Positions 50,373-58,695 are shown, counted from the stretch's first letter. The stretch is 64,000 nucleotides of DNA from Amycolatopsis sp. DSM 110486 (GCF_019468465.1 NZ_CP080519.1:2867001-2931000), one strand, 5' to 3'. Notes: generated by a model not told the origin, from the sequence alone. Program-made: numbers and translations.

Positions 50373-50648
50373 ATGAGTTCCGAGGAAAACTCCGCTCTCG
50401 AAAACGCCGCTTGGGGGAACGCCGTGGGGAACACGATGGGCAACGCTGTGGACGAGGTTGCCGCCGAAGATCTGACGCAGGGCCAGTGGTTCTGGCACGT
50501 CCCCGTCCCTGGGCTCACGGGCTGGCCCCTGCAGGTCGCCACCGCCGAACTCCTGGACGACGCCGTGCGCATCATCACCACCGACGAGGTCCGCGAACTC
50601 GTGTCCTACGCCCGCGACCGCCGCGTCCGCCTGGCCGTCGCTTCCTGA
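50373..50648 (+). CDS. Small conserved-looking hypothetical protein (91 residues)
   Basis: The first 30 residues are Asn/Glu/Ala-rich (ENSALENAAWGNAVGNTMGN). The rest is a compact, better-looking segment, GQWFWHVPVPGLTGWPLQVATAELLDDAVRIITTDEVRELVSYARDRRVRLAVAS. No family is recognised. TAGGGT seven bases before the ATG could be a -10 for a leaderless transcript. The opposite strand also has an open frame of 157 codons, but its composition looks antisense. Confidence 0.5.
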   Translation: MSSEENSALENAAWGNAVGNTMGNAVDEVAAEDLTQGQWFWHVPVPGLTGWPLQVATAELLDDAVRIITTDEVRELVSYARDRRVRLAVAS

Positions 50649-50776
50649 CACCCGACGGCCGGAAAGCTTTCGTTGCCACGGGTTTCCGGCCCGCACGTGG
50701 TGATTCGACGGATGTCGGTCCAGCACGATTCGATTCAGCAAGATCAATTGCAACGCCCCGGCCCTTCACGGTTCGA

Positions 50777-50796
50777 GCCGGTCCCTTCGGGCCGGC
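50777..50796. terminator. Hairpin in the gap before the LuxR-type regulator stop
   Basis: GCCGGTCC and GGGCCGGC pair with one G-T wobble around CTTC. It lies between the small plus-strand gene and the end of the minus-strand regulator (50803), so it may end either transcript. Confidence 0.35.
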
Positions 50797-50802
50797 CCGC
50801 CG

Positions 50803-51438
50803 TCAATCCAGCAAATGCAGGTCCGAAGCGAGCCGCACCAGTTCGGCGCGACGGTGGACGTCGTGGCGGCGCAGCATGGACGCGATGTGGTACTTCACCG
50901 TGTGCGGGCTGAGGTGCAGGTGTTCGCCGATCTCGTGGTTGTTCTCGCCCCGGCTGATGCCGTGGACGATGTCCAGTTCGCGACTACTGAAGGCGGGTGG
51001 CGCGGCGTCCCCGCGGGCGCGGCGGTGTAGGAGTTCGCTGGCGATCCGCGGTTCGAACCAGCTCCCCCTAGTGGTGATCTCGCGCAGGATCCCCGGCACG
51101 CGCCCGACCGACGTCTCCTTCAGCAGGTAACCCGCGGCGCCCGCCTCGATGGCCTTGGCGAGGAGTTCGCCGTTGCCGTATGCGCTGAACATCACCACGG
51201 ACAGCGCCGGGTACCGGCCGGTGAACGTTCGGCACAGGTCGATCCCGTTGCCACCGTCGCGTTCACCGATGCGGAGGTCGAGGATGGCGACCGCGGGCTG
51301 AACCTGTTCCACCAGCACCTCGCCGTCGGTGACGGTGGTGGCGCCGCCGAGGAATTCGAGGTCGGGTTCGCGTTCGGCCATGGCGCGCAGGCCGTCGTGG
51401 ATGACCTCGTGGTCGTCGATCACGCAGAACCGGATCAC
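50803..51438 (-). CDS. NarL/LuxR-family response regulator
   Basis: This 211-residue protein has receiver CVIDDHEVIHDGLRAM, phospho-Asp in VAILDLRIGERDGGNG (about 54; the loop carries a short insertion), Lys in GYLLKETSVGRVP, and LuxR helix-turn-helix FSSRELDIVHGISRGENNHEIGEHLHLSPHTVKYHIASMLRRHDV. The GTG start overlaps the TGA of the kinase gene (GTGA), so kinase and regulator are made together. A gene upstream encodes a deacetylase, a possible target by position only. Confidence 0.93.
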   Translation of the reverse strand: MIRFCVIDDHEVIHDGLRAMAEREPDLEFLGGATTVTDGEVLVEQVQPAVAILDLRIGERDGGNGIDLCRTFTGRYPALSVVMFSAYGNGELLAKAIEAGAAGYLLKETSVGRVPGILREITTRGSWFEPRIASELLHRRARGDAAPPAFSSRELDIVHGISRGENNHEIGEHLHLSPHTVKYHIASMLRRHDVHRRAELVRLASDLHLLD

Positions 51439-53021
51439 GACGGCACCGGCCAGACCGGGATCGTCGCCTCGACCACGGTGCCGCGGACCGGCGCCGGGTG
51501 CACGGCGAGCGAACCGCCGAGCGACTCGACGGCCGAGCCCATCGCCCGCATCCCGAAGTGGCCGGCCGCCGGGCTGCGGGCGGCGTCGTCGAATGTGCCG
51601 TTGTCCGTGACCTGCAGGCTCACCACGCGCGAAACCGCCGTCACCACCCGGACCGCGAGCCGGTCGCAGCCCGAGTGCTGCTCGGCATTGGCCACGGCCT
51701 CCTGGCCCACCCGCACCAACGCCTCGGCCACCTCCCGGGCCACGTCCACGTCGTCACCCTCGAGCTCCAGGCTGCGCGGCACCCCGCGGTCGGGCAGGCC
51801 GTCGATCCGTTCCAGCACCTCCGAAGCCTGCATCACGCCCGCACCGCTCCCGACGACCAGGGTGCCCAGCTCACCGCGCAACCGCGCCAGGCAAGCCTCG
51901 GCCGCGTGCGCGATCGCCGCCAGCCGCGTCGCGGTCTCCGGGTCTGTCGCCGCAAAGCCCGCCTGCTCGGCCTCGAACCCGATCGTCACCAGCCCCCGCA
52001 CCACGGAATCGTGCAGGTCGTACGCCACGCGCTCACGCACCGATCGCTCCACCGCCTCGGCCCGATGCCCTTCGCTGAGCCGCCGTCGCAACCCGAGCGA
52101 AGCGTGGCCCGCGAACTCCTCGAGCAGGTCCTCGTCGACGGACGTGAACGCGCGCATCCGCCGGTCGCCGACGTACAGCACCGCCGCGATCTCCCGGCCC
52201 ACCAGCACCGGAACCGCCATCGCCGAGATGATCCCCTCGTCACGCGTTTCGCTCACGGGCGCGGCCTGCAGCCGCGCGTCGGCCGCGTAGTTGGCCGACC
52301 GGATGGGTTTGCCCAGCTCGCGCGCCAGCCCGCCGAGGCCTTGGCCGAGCTGCACGCGCAGGCTGCGGAACGCCGGCGTCCGGATCCCCAGCACCTGGTC
52401 GAACACGAACGTCCCCGGCCCGCCGTCGGGCACGGCGAGGTAGGCGACCTCCGACCGCAGCAAGTCCCGCGCCGACGTCAGCACCGCCGACAACACCGCC
52501 GGCACGTTCGGGCCGTCCACCGCCGCTTCGGCCACCAGCCGCGCCGCACCCCGCAGCGAGCGGTTCAGCTGCACCGCCCCCGACCGGCGCGCCTCGCGCA
52601 ACGCCCGGGCGATCGTCGAACGGTAGTGCTTGCGCAGCGCGTCGTCCGCCAGCGAAGCCGGGTCGGGCACCGGCGCGCCGGCGGTCCCGACGATCACGGC
52701 GCCGACGCCATACGCGTCACGCCACGGCACCACCACACACGCACCGAGCCGCACCGCGTGGCGGCGCAGCTTCGACCGGATCTCCAGCTCCACCAGCGAC
52801 GCCGGCTCGTGGCGCGGCAGCTCCTGGTTGACGACCACGGGCTCGTTGGGCAGGAACCAGTCGGCGGTGCCCGACAGCACGACGTGCGGCGGACCGCTGC
52901 GCCGGGCCTCGTAGACGACCAGCGCGACGTCGGCCGCGAGCAGCTCGCGGATCTCGTCGAGGATCGGGCGCAAGGCGTCGTCGATCGCCTGCAGGCCACC
53001 ACCGTCGACGAGGTAGTCCAC
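51435..53021 (-). CDS. GAF-domain sensor histidine kinase
   Basis: This 528-residue protein lacks membrane helices. GAF-like sensor modules occupy about residues 1-320 (second one: AAVDGPNVPAVLSAVLTSARDLLRSEVAYLAV to MAVPVLVGREIAAVLYVGDRRMRAFTSVDEDLLEEFAGHA). Then comes HisKA_3 with phospho-His in RVAYDLHDSVVRGLVTIGF, and an ATPase with VGQEAVANAEQHSGCD, DNGTFDDAARSPAAGHFGMRAMGSAVESLGG. The AAGHFGM replaces the usual GxGLxGM. GTG at 53021 has GAGAGGA nine bases upstream. The cognate regulator overlaps its stop. Confidence 0.9.
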   Translation of the reverse strand: MDYLVDGGGLQAIDDALRPILDEIRELLAADVALVVYEARRSGPPHVVLSGTADWFLPNEPVVVNQELPRHEPASLVELEIRSKLRRHAVRLGACVVVPWRDAYGVGAVIVGTAGAPVPDPASLADDALRKHYRSTIARALREARRSGAVQLNRSLRGAARLVAEAAVDGPNVPAVLSAVLTSARDLLRSEVAYLAVPDGGPGTFVFDQVLGIRTPAFRSLRVQLGQGLGGLARELGKPIRSANYAADARLQAAPVSETRDEGIISAMAVPVLVGREIAAVLYVGDRRMRAFTSVDEDLLEEFAGHASLGLRRRLSEGHRAEAVERSVRERVAYDLHDSVVRGLVTIGFEAEQAGFAATDPETATRLAAIAHAAEACLARLRGELGTLVVGSGAGVMQASEVLERIDGLPDRGVPRSLELEGDDVDVAREVAEALVRVGQEAVANAEQHSGCDRLAVRVVTAVSRVVSLQVTDNGTFDDAARSPAAGHFGMRAMGSAVESLGGSLAVHPAPVRGTVVEATIPVWPVPS

Positions 53022-53098
53022 GAGCGTTCGTCCTCTCTGCTCGCCCGCCAGCGTCCCACACCCACCGGGGCCCGTCACGGCTCCGGCCGTGCGGAAAC

Positions 53099-53131
53099 GG
53101 CCCGGACCGGCGCGTTTCACCGGTCCGGGCC
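53099..53131 (-). terminator. 12-bp hairpin terminator after the deacetylase
   Basis: GGCCCGGACCGG (53099-53110) and CCGGTCCGGGCC (53120-53131) are perfect 12-bp arms around a 9-base loop. It lies 31 bases downstream of the deacetylase stop and before the kinase start, so it separates the two minus-strand units. Confidence 0.75.
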
Positions 53132-53161
53132 CGTCTCGACGACCCGGGTTCAGCAGGTGGC

Positions 53162-54088
53162 TCAGCCCTGGCGGGCCCAGCTCGAGTCCGCAGGCGGGGG
53201 CTCCACGCCACGGACGTCCGGCAGCGCCATCAGCCGCTCGTCCTCCTCGTCGTCCACCCACGCGCGGGCGATCTCGTCGCACGTGGCGAACCAGACGCCG
53301 TCGTGGGAAACGATGTGCTCGACGAGCTTTTCGTACCAGAGCATGTTGTGCGCCTGGCCGATGATCTGCGGGTGCACGCACGAGGCGAACACGGGGTTGG
53401 GCACGCGCTCGTAGGCGTAGTCGAAGATGTCGCGCCAGCGGCGGAAGATCGTCTCCGTGTCCTGCATGCCGGTCGACACGCCGGTGTAGGCGAGCGGCGG
53501 GAAGTCGTCGAGGTACCAGTTGACCGGGATCTCGATCACGGAGCTGGCCTTGCCCGCGACGTTGCCCTTCTCCCAGTTGATCTGCCAGCGCTGCGGGTGG
53601 TAGGGCACGAGGTCGCGCGCCATCAGGCTGGTGTCGTAGCGGAAGCCGGACTCCTCGATGATGTCGAGCGTGTTCTCGCTGTAGTCCCAGTACGGCGACC
53701 GGTAGCCCGTCGGGCGGATGCCGAGCACGTTCTTGTACGTGGCGAACGCCAGGTCCACTAGCCGGCGCTCGGTGTCGCGCTCGATGCCCGGCGGGATCTC
53801 GTGGTAGTAGCCGTGGTGGCCGAACTCGTGGCCCGCCTCCAGCACCGCCTTGCACTGCTCGGGGAAGGTGTCCACGGAGTGGCCCGGCGTGAACCACGTC
53901 GTGGTGATGTCGAAGCGCTTGTACAGCTCCAAAAGCCGCGGCACGCCGACCTCGGCGCCGAACTGGCCGCGCGACATGAACGACGGGCTGGGCCGGTTGA
54001 ACCCGCCGAGCCACAGCGACTGCGCGTCGAAGTCGGTGCCGAGGTTCACGGCGATCTTCTTGCCGGGCGGGAGTTGCAGGTGACCCAT
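53162..54088 (-). CDS. Polysaccharide deacetylase-family (NodB-like, PuuE type) protein
   Basis: This 308-residue protein has a NodB fold with metal motif: Asp in NLGTDFDAQS and the His pair in AGHEFGHHGYYHE (about 84-96). YRSPYWDYSENTLDIIEESGFRYDTS is the next motif and CVHPQIIGQAHNM the late His region. The length and PPGIERDTERRLVD are like cytoplasmic PuuE/allantoinase-type or peptidoglycan-deacetylase-like members acting on small amides. ATG at 54088 has GAGGAGG upstream. No signal peptide. It follows the penicillin acylase gene after an 85-base spacer with tandem repeats. Confidence 0.87.
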   Translation of the reverse strand: MGHLQLPPGKKIAVNLGTDFDAQSLWLGGFNRPSPSFMSRGQFGAEVGVPRLLELYKRFDITTTWFTPGHSVDTFPEQCKAVLEAGHEFGHHGYYHEIPPGIERDTERRLVDLAFATYKNVLGIRPTGYRSPYWDYSENTLDIIEESGFRYDTSLMARDLVPYHPQRWQINWEKGNVAGKASSVIEIPVNWYLDDFPPLAYTGVSTGMQDTETIFRRWRDIFDYAYERVPNPVFASCVHPQIIGQAHNMLWYEKLVEHIVSHDGVWFATCDEIARAWVDDEEDERLMALPDVRGVEPPPADSSWARQG

Positions 54089-54099
54089 GGGTCCTCCTC

Positions 54100-54159
54100 T
54101 TGTGTCGGACGGTGTTGTGTCGGGCGATGGTGCGTCGGACTGTCTTGCGTCAAACTGTG
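54100..54159. repeat. Four 15-bp tandem repeats
   Basis: Units TTGTGTCGGACGGTG, TTGTGTCGGGCGATG, GTGCGTCGGACTGTC and TTGCGTCAAACTGTG lie head to tail between the penicillin acylase stop and the deacetylase start. The 15-base period keeps an in-frame extension (from GTG 54166) open. Confidence 0.75.
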
Positions 54160-54173
54160 CGTTCACAGGGTTT

Positions 54174-56474
54174 TCAGGCGGGCGGATTCAGCTCGATGAC
54201 GGTTTCGGCCTCCGCGTCGATCCGTTCCCGGCTGTAGAGCAGCGGGAACGCCTCCCCGCGGGCCCACGGTGCGAACAGGTCGGTCAGGTGCGGGTCGTCG
54301 AGCCGGCCGGACTGGCCCGGCGCGTTCATGGCGAGCGAGGAGTCCCACTCGCCGACGTCGACGACGATCCGGAACGTCGCGCCGGCCGACTGCACGAAAT
54401 TCGGGCCGTACGCGGTGTTCCCGACGGTGTCGCCGCTGCCGCCGCGCGGAAGCGGTTCAGTGGCGAGCCGGTCTTCGGGCAGGTTGCCGAGCAGGGCCTT
54501 CAGCGGGTGCTGCGCGCGAGCCACGTGCAGCCGGCCCCACGCCCACGCATCGCGGTCGACGCCGAGCAGGCCTTCGAGCTCGGCCACGGCGGCGGGCAGG
54601 GTCTTGGCGACGATCTCGCCCAGTGCCTCGGAGTTCTCGACCAGTTCGAGGTCGATGCGCGCGTCGGCCAGGAGGTCCTCGGCGGGTGAGATGCGCGTGG
54701 CCGTCGCGTCGGCCTGGTCCCCGACCAGCGGTTCCAGCGCCCGGGCCAGCAGCTCGGGCCGCAGGTGGCGGCGGTACCAGACCTCGAACAGCGCGGCGGC
54801 CGCGGAATCCGGCGCCAGCACGGCGTCCCAGCCGGTGAGCAGGTCCAGCCCGTCGACGGCCACGCTCAGTTCCCGCAGCCGCGCCACGATCCGGCGCGCG
54901 GGCACGGACAGGAAGTCGCTCTGCAGGTCGACCATGCTCTGCGGGGTGGCGTCGGTGGTCTGCGCGAGGACCTCGTCGATGCGGTGCTTGCGGTAGGGCG
55001 CGTACCAGTCGTAGGTGATGTGCCGGTCGGGCGGGTAGTCGGCGGGCAGGTTCATTTCGTTGGCCGTGGCCAGGAATCCCGCCTCCGGGTCGAGGGTGCC
55101 GGGCAGCTGGTCGGTGTCGTAGAAGCCGGCCCACTCGTAACGGCCGTCGCCCGGCACGGGCAGTGTGCCGTCCCAGTTGGGCCGGATCGGGGTGAGACCG
55201 CCGGTCTGCCAGGCGATGCGGCCCGACGGGTCGGCGTAGACCTGGTTCTCCGGCGGCGCGCCCCAGCGGTTCATGGCGGCCGAGAACTCGTCCCAGTCCC
55301 CGGCGCGCATGTAGTCCATGCTGCCGAGGTAGGGCGCCATGCCGGCCTCGAGCCAGGCGGCGCGGACCGCGAACGCCGTGTTCCGCTCGGGATCCTGGTA
55401 CACGACCGGGCCGTGGCGGGTGAAGAGCAGCTCGGCCTCCACCGGCTCGCCGTCGCGTACGGCGATGGTCTCGGTGACGCGCCGCATCGGTTCCCAGCGG
55501 CCGTCGTAGCGGTAGCTCGTCGGGTCGGCGGGATCGGTTTCGTAGACGTAGAGGTCTTCCTGGTCGATCGCGAAGATGGTGAGCCCGAAAGCGATCCGGC
55601 CGTTGTGGCCGATCGAAATGCCGGGCAGCGCGGGCTCGCCGCCGCCGATCACGTCGAAGCCCGGCGCGTTGAGGTGCGCGATGTAGCGCAGGCCGGGCAA
55701 CGCGGCGGCCGCGCGGTGCGGGTCGTTGGCCAGCAGCGGCCGGCCCGAGCGTGTCCGCGAACCGGCGAGGACCCAGTTGTTGCTGCCCTCCGGCAACACG
55801 TCGCCCTGCGGGTCCTGCGGTGCGGGCGGCGCGAACCCGGGCGCGGTCGTCGCGAGGTCGTAGACGCGCAGCACGTCGTCGGGGATCGCGGCGAGGTCGA
55901 GCCCCTCGGGGATCTCCACCGGCCGCCACGGTTCGCGCCGCCTTCGCAGCTCCTCGGCCTCCGCCGGCAGGTCACGCAGGGTGCGAGCGCGGGCGACCTC
56001 CTCGCGGACGTTGTAGAACAGGCCGTGGCTGCGGATGCGAGCCACGTCTTCGGGTGCCCACAGCGCCGGCTCGTAACCGAGCTCCCGGAACTCGGCGGGC
56101 AGCAGCTCGGGGTTCTGGCGCGTGAGCTCCACGAACGCGTTGACGCCTTCGACGAACGCCGTCGTCGCGCGTTTCGTGTCCGAGCCGTACGCGAGCCATT
56201 CGCGGTGCATGTCGCCGCGGTAGAGGAACAGCCGCGCCGCACGGTCCCGCTCCACATGCTCGGGCCCGAAGACCTCGGCCAGGCGGCCGAGGCCGCGCCG
56301 GCGCCAGAAGTCGATCTGCCACAACCGGTCACGGGCAGCGTTGAAGCCCTGGGCGCGGAACGCGTCGTAGGTGCTGGCCGCGTAGATGTGCGGCACACCC
56401 CAGCGGTCGACCACGATCTCCGCGGGCGCCGTCAGCCCGGGCAGCGTGTGGGAAATTCGATCAGGTGCCACCAC
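54174..56474 (-). CDS. Penicillin acylase-family N-terminal-nucleophile hydrolase
   Basis: This 766-residue precursor has an alpha part of about 235 residues (VDRWGVPHIYAASTYDAFRAQGFNAARDRLWQIDFWRRRGLGRLAEVFG) and a predicted autocleavage before the nucleophile Ser in EGSNNWVLAGSRTRSGRPLLANDPH (about 236). Then comes the beta chain with ISIGHNGRIAFGLT and FLATANEMNLP. The family includes penicillin, cephalosporin and acyl-homoserine-lactone acylases. There is no signal peptide, so it is probably cytoplasmic, unlike many characterised members. GTG at 56474 has GGGAG upstream. The linked deacetylase suggests a shared amide substrate. Confidence 0.92.
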   Translation of the reverse strand: MVAPDRISHTLPGLTAPAEIVVDRWGVPHIYAASTYDAFRAQGFNAARDRLWQIDFWRRRGLGRLAEVFGPEHVERDRAARLFLYRGDMHREWLAYGSDTKRATTAFVEGVNAFVELTRQNPELLPAEFRELGYEPALWAPEDVARIRSHGLFYNVREEVARARTLRDLPAEAEELRRRREPWRPVEIPEGLDLAAIPDDVLRVYDLATTAPGFAPPAPQDPQGDVLPEGSNNWVLAGSRTRSGRPLLANDPHRAAAALPGLRYIAHLNAPGFDVIGGGEPALPGISIGHNGRIAFGLTIFAIDQEDLYVYETDPADPTSYRYDGRWEPMRRVTETIAVRDGEPVEAELLFTRHGPVVYQDPERNTAFAVRAAWLEAGMAPYLGSMDYMRAGDWDEFSAAMNRWGAPPENQVYADPSGRIAWQTGGLTPIRPNWDGTLPVPGDGRYEWAGFYDTDQLPGTLDPEAGFLATANEMNLPADYPPDRHITYDWYAPYRKHRIDEVLAQTTDATPQSMVDLQSDFLSVPARRIVARLRELSVAVDGLDLLTGWDAVLAPDSAAAALFEVWYRRHLRPELLARALEPLVGDQADATATRISPAEDLLADARIDLELVENSEALGEIVAKTLPAAVAELEGLLGVDRDAWAWGRLHVARAQHPLKALLGNLPEDRLATEPLPRGGSGDTVGNTAYGPNFVQSAGATFRIVVDVGEWDSSLAMNAPGQSGRLDDPHLTDLFAPWARGEAFPLLYSRERIDAEAETVIELNPPA

Positions 56475-56602
56475 GGTTTCTCCCGTCTCGTCATCGAGGT
56501 GGCCGCAGTCAAGCAGCCGGGGCGGTCGCCGCGTCGGCAGAAGTTCGCGGCCGGGCGGGTGGTGGCCGACTACCCGTTCGGCTAACCACCGGAGGCGAAC
56601 AA

Positions 56603-56627
56603 AAAGCCGCGGAACCGCACCGGCTTT
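56603..56627. repeat. Hairpin in the acylase/DeoR divergent region
   Basis: AAAGCCG (56603-56609) and CGGCTTT (56621-56627) are 7-bp arms; GCGG/CCGC can extend the stem inward with a bulge. It stands between divergent genes in a 289-base gap that otherwise holds the DeoR operator. Confidence 0.4.
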
Positions 56628-56672
56628 CGGGCCTGGACGATGGTGGTTGCTCCTGGGCGCCGTTCGCGGCTA

Positions 56673-56690
56673 ATGTTCGATTATTGACAT
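56673..56690. promoter_or_regulatory. DeoR operator box, copy 1
   Basis: ATGTTCGATTATTGACAT matches 16 of 18 bases of the box at 57591-57608. The complement of the adjacent ACTAACATC repeats its GATGTTAGT half, so the site is two-sided. It lies 74 bases before the DeoR start, consistent with autoregulation. Confidence 0.65.
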
Positions 56691-56763
56691 TGACTAACAT
56701 CACACCCAGGGTCGACGGGCGCGTGCCACGATCGCGCGCGGGGCGCCGGTCCGGAGGAGCGCC

Positions 56764-57561
56764 ATGCCCCCTGAGCCCGCCCAGGAGAGGCGCAGCCGCC
56801 TCGTCGAACGCATGGAGGAGCAGGGTTTCTGCACGATCGCCGAGCTTTCGGAGGCACTCGGCGTCTCGGAGATGACCGTCCGGCGCGACGTCCGCCTGCT
56901 CGTCCGCGAGGGCCGCATGCGCAGCGTGCACGGCGGTGTCACCACGCTGCCCGCGAGCGCGATCGGCGGCACCGACTTCCAAGCCCGATCCGGGCGCCAC
57001 CGAGCGGCGAAAAGAGCGATCGCGCGCCGGGCGATCGAGCTGCTGCCCCACGGTGGCGCGGTCGCCTTCGACGCCGGCACCACCACCAACGAGGTCGCGA
57101 ACCTGCTCCCGCCGACGCTGCGGCTGCAGGTCGTCACGGCGTCGCTGCCGATCATCAACACCTTGCCGGGCAAGGAGAACCTCGACGTGATCAGCCTCGG
57201 GGGCACCCTGCACCCGAGCTCGCAGTCGTTCGCCGGACCCATGACGATCGCCGCCATCGGGGAGCTGCGGGTGCGCACCCTGCTGCTCGCCGCGTCGGGC
57301 CTCACCGCCGAGGGCGTGTACTGCGGCAACCACTTCGACGCGGTGTCGAAGCGCGCACTCGTCGACGCCGCCGACGAAGTGATCCTGGTGGCCGACTCGA
57401 GCAAGTTCGCCCTCTCGGCGATGGTGCGGGCCTGTTCCCTCGACGACGTCGACGTGCTCGTGACCGACGACGGTCTGTCCGAAATGCACCAAAAGGTGTT
57501 AGCGGAGCACCACGTGCAGGTCATCACGGTGCCCGTCGACGAGGACCACGCCTTCACCTGA
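56764..57561 (+). CDS. DeoR-family transcriptional regulator
   Basis: This 265-residue protein has N-terminal winged helix RRSRLVERMEEQGFCTIAELSEALGVSEMTVRRDVRLLVREGRMRSVHGGV (about 9-59), with the DeoR signature MTVRRD. The DeoRC sugar-phosphate sensor domain has VAFDAGTTTNEVANLL, VVTASLPIINTL, ISLGGTLHPSSQSFAGP and EVILVADSSKFALSAMV. GGAGGAG precedes the ATG. It opens the cluster of cyclases and sugar-type ABC importer downstream. Matching 18-base boxes before it and before that operon mark it as the local regulator, probably sensing a phosphorylated metabolite. Confidence 0.95.
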   Translation: MPPEPAQERRSRLVERMEEQGFCTIAELSEALGVSEMTVRRDVRLLVREGRMRSVHGGVTTLPASAIGGTDFQARSGRHRAAKRAIARRAIELLPHGGAVAFDAGTTTNEVANLLPPTLRLQVVTASLPIINTLPGKENLDVISLGGTLHPSSQSFAGPMTIAAIGELRVRTLLLAASGLTAEGVYCGNHFDAVSKRALVDAADEVILVADSSKFALSAMVRACSLDDVDVLVTDDGLSEMHQKVLAEHHVQVITVPVDEDHAFT

Positions 57562-57590
57562 CCTCGGGTTGGTACTTTCCTGTCACGCCG

Positions 57591-57630
57591 ATGTTAGTTT
57601 ATTGACATCACTGCCCCGGCCACTTATGTT
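57591..57630 (+). promoter_or_regulatory. Promoter of the cyclase/ABC operon with DeoR operator box, copy 2
   Basis: TTGACA (57602-57607) and TATGTT (57625-57630) are 17 bases apart, a near-consensus promoter 55 bases before the cyclase GTG. The operator ATGTTAGTTTATTGACAT (57591-57608) overlaps the -35; with flanking bases it forms GATGT-N10-ACATC. Confidence 0.75.
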
Positions 57631-57684
57631 CGCTGCACAGCACCAGCGCGAGCCCGACAGTGACGTCAAGGAGCGTGGTCCGTC

Positions 57685-58647
57685 GTGAGCGATCAGCCGG
57701 TGAAACAGCTTTCCGAGATCCTGTCCGGGGCCCCGACGAACTGGGGCCGCTGGGGCGCGGACGACGAGATCGGGGCCTTGAACCTGTTGGGCCCCAAGGA
57801 AGTTCTCGCGGCCGCGGCCTGTCTGCGGCAGGGCCGGGTGTTCACCCTCCAGACCCGCATGTGCGACCCGGCGGGCGACCCGTTCGCACCGCACCGGCAG
57901 CGGCCGGTGCGGGTCAACGTCCAAGATCAAGGCACCTGGCGCGGTGGCCTGGCGCCGGACATCCCCGGCGGCGGCCGGTTCGCCGACGACTACCTCACCA
58001 CCCACGTGCAGGGCTCCACCAACTACGACGCGCTCGGCCACGTCTGGTACGACGACCGGCTCTTCAACGGCTACGACGCCGACTCGACCATCGGCGGCCT
58101 CGTCCGCGACAGCATCCTGCCGATCGCCGAGCACGGCGTCGTCGGCCGCGGAGTGCTCATCGACCTCGCCCGTCATCGCGGTAAGCGCTATCTCGACAGC
58201 GGCGAAACCTACACCCACCACGACCTCGAGGCCGCGGCCGAACGGCAGGGCGTCGAGCTGCGCAAGCGCGACATCCTGCTGGTCCGGACCGGCCGCACGG
58301 TCTTCTTCCGCGAGACGCCCACCGCCGAGTTCCACAAGAGCTGGCCAGAACCGGGACTCGTCTACTCACCCGGGCTCGCCGAGTGGTTCCACGAGCAGGA
58401 GATTCCGAATATCGGCTCCGACACCATCGGCGTCGAGACCTCCCTCGACCCCGAAACCGGGGCGAAACTGCTGGTGCACAGCGCGCTCATGCGCAACCTC
58501 GGTGTGCTGTTCCTCGAGATCTGCGACCTCGAAGACCTCGCCGAAGATTGCGCGGCCGACGGCCAGTGGGACTTCTTCTACGTCGCCGCGCCGCTCAAGA
58601 TCGTGCACGCCACCGGTGGCCCGGTGAACCCCGTCGCCATCAAGTAA
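57685..58647 (+). CDS. Cyclase-family metal-dependent hydrolase
   Basis: This 320-residue protein is of the cyclase/kynurenine-formamidase superfamily (Pfam Cyclase). NWGRWGADDEIGALNLLGP is the usual opening of the long subgroup. The metal region is HVQGSTNYDALGHVWYDD (about 106-123), where classic members have HxGTHxDxPxH. RGVLIDLARHRGKRYL, ILLVRTGRT and GVETSLDPETG follow, with VHSALMRNLGVLFLEICDLEDL near the end. These enzymes hydrolyse or dehydrate small amides, lactones or diols; the substrate is unknown. GTG start with AAGGAG upstream. First gene of the DeoR-controlled operon; its paralogue closes the visible cluster. Confidence 0.88.
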   Translation: MSDQPVKQLSEILSGAPTNWGRWGADDEIGALNLLGPKEVLAAAACLRQGRVFTLQTRMCDPAGDPFAPHRQRPVRVNVQDQGTWRGGLAPDIPGGGRFADDYLTTHVQGSTNYDALGHVWYDDRLFNGYDADSTIGGLVRDSILPIAEHGVVGRGVLIDLARHRGKRYLDSGETYTHHDLEAAAERQGVELRKRDILLVRTGRTVFFRETPTAEFHKSWPEPGLVYSPGLAEWFHEQEIPNIGSDTIGVETSLDPETGAKLLVHSALMRNLGVLFLEICDLEDLAEDCAADGQWDFFYVAAPLKIVHATGGPVNPVAIK

Positions 58648-58674
58648 GACCCACCGAAAACCTTCGCGCAGGAA

Positions 58675-58695
58675 CGGTTCCCCGTCCGGGAACCG
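58675..58695 (+). promoter_or_regulatory. Intercistronic hairpin after the first cyclase gene
   Basis: CGGTTCCC (58675-58682) and GGGAACCG (58688-58695) form a perfect 8-bp stem, 27 bases past the cyclase stop and 66 before the next gene. It may give partial termination or stabilise the upstream mRNA segment. Confidence 0.5.

Noticed and set aside
50280..50753. Minus-strand frame of 157 codons opposite the small gene at 50373
   Set aside because: Its composition and lack of a ribosome binding site favour the plus-strand gene. Neither is certain.
51435..54014. N-terminal extension of the GAF kinase frame to 54014
   Set aside because: It runs out of frame through the deacetylase gene and a strong terminator. 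GTG 53021 has a good ribosome binding site.
54765..56585. Plus-strand frame of 606 codons opposite the penicillin acylase, ending GRVVADYPFG
   Set aside because: Most of it is antisense to the acylase. The final 37 codons, beyond the acylase start, looked faintly gene-like, but no family was recognised and no start or ribosome binding site supports a separate gene.
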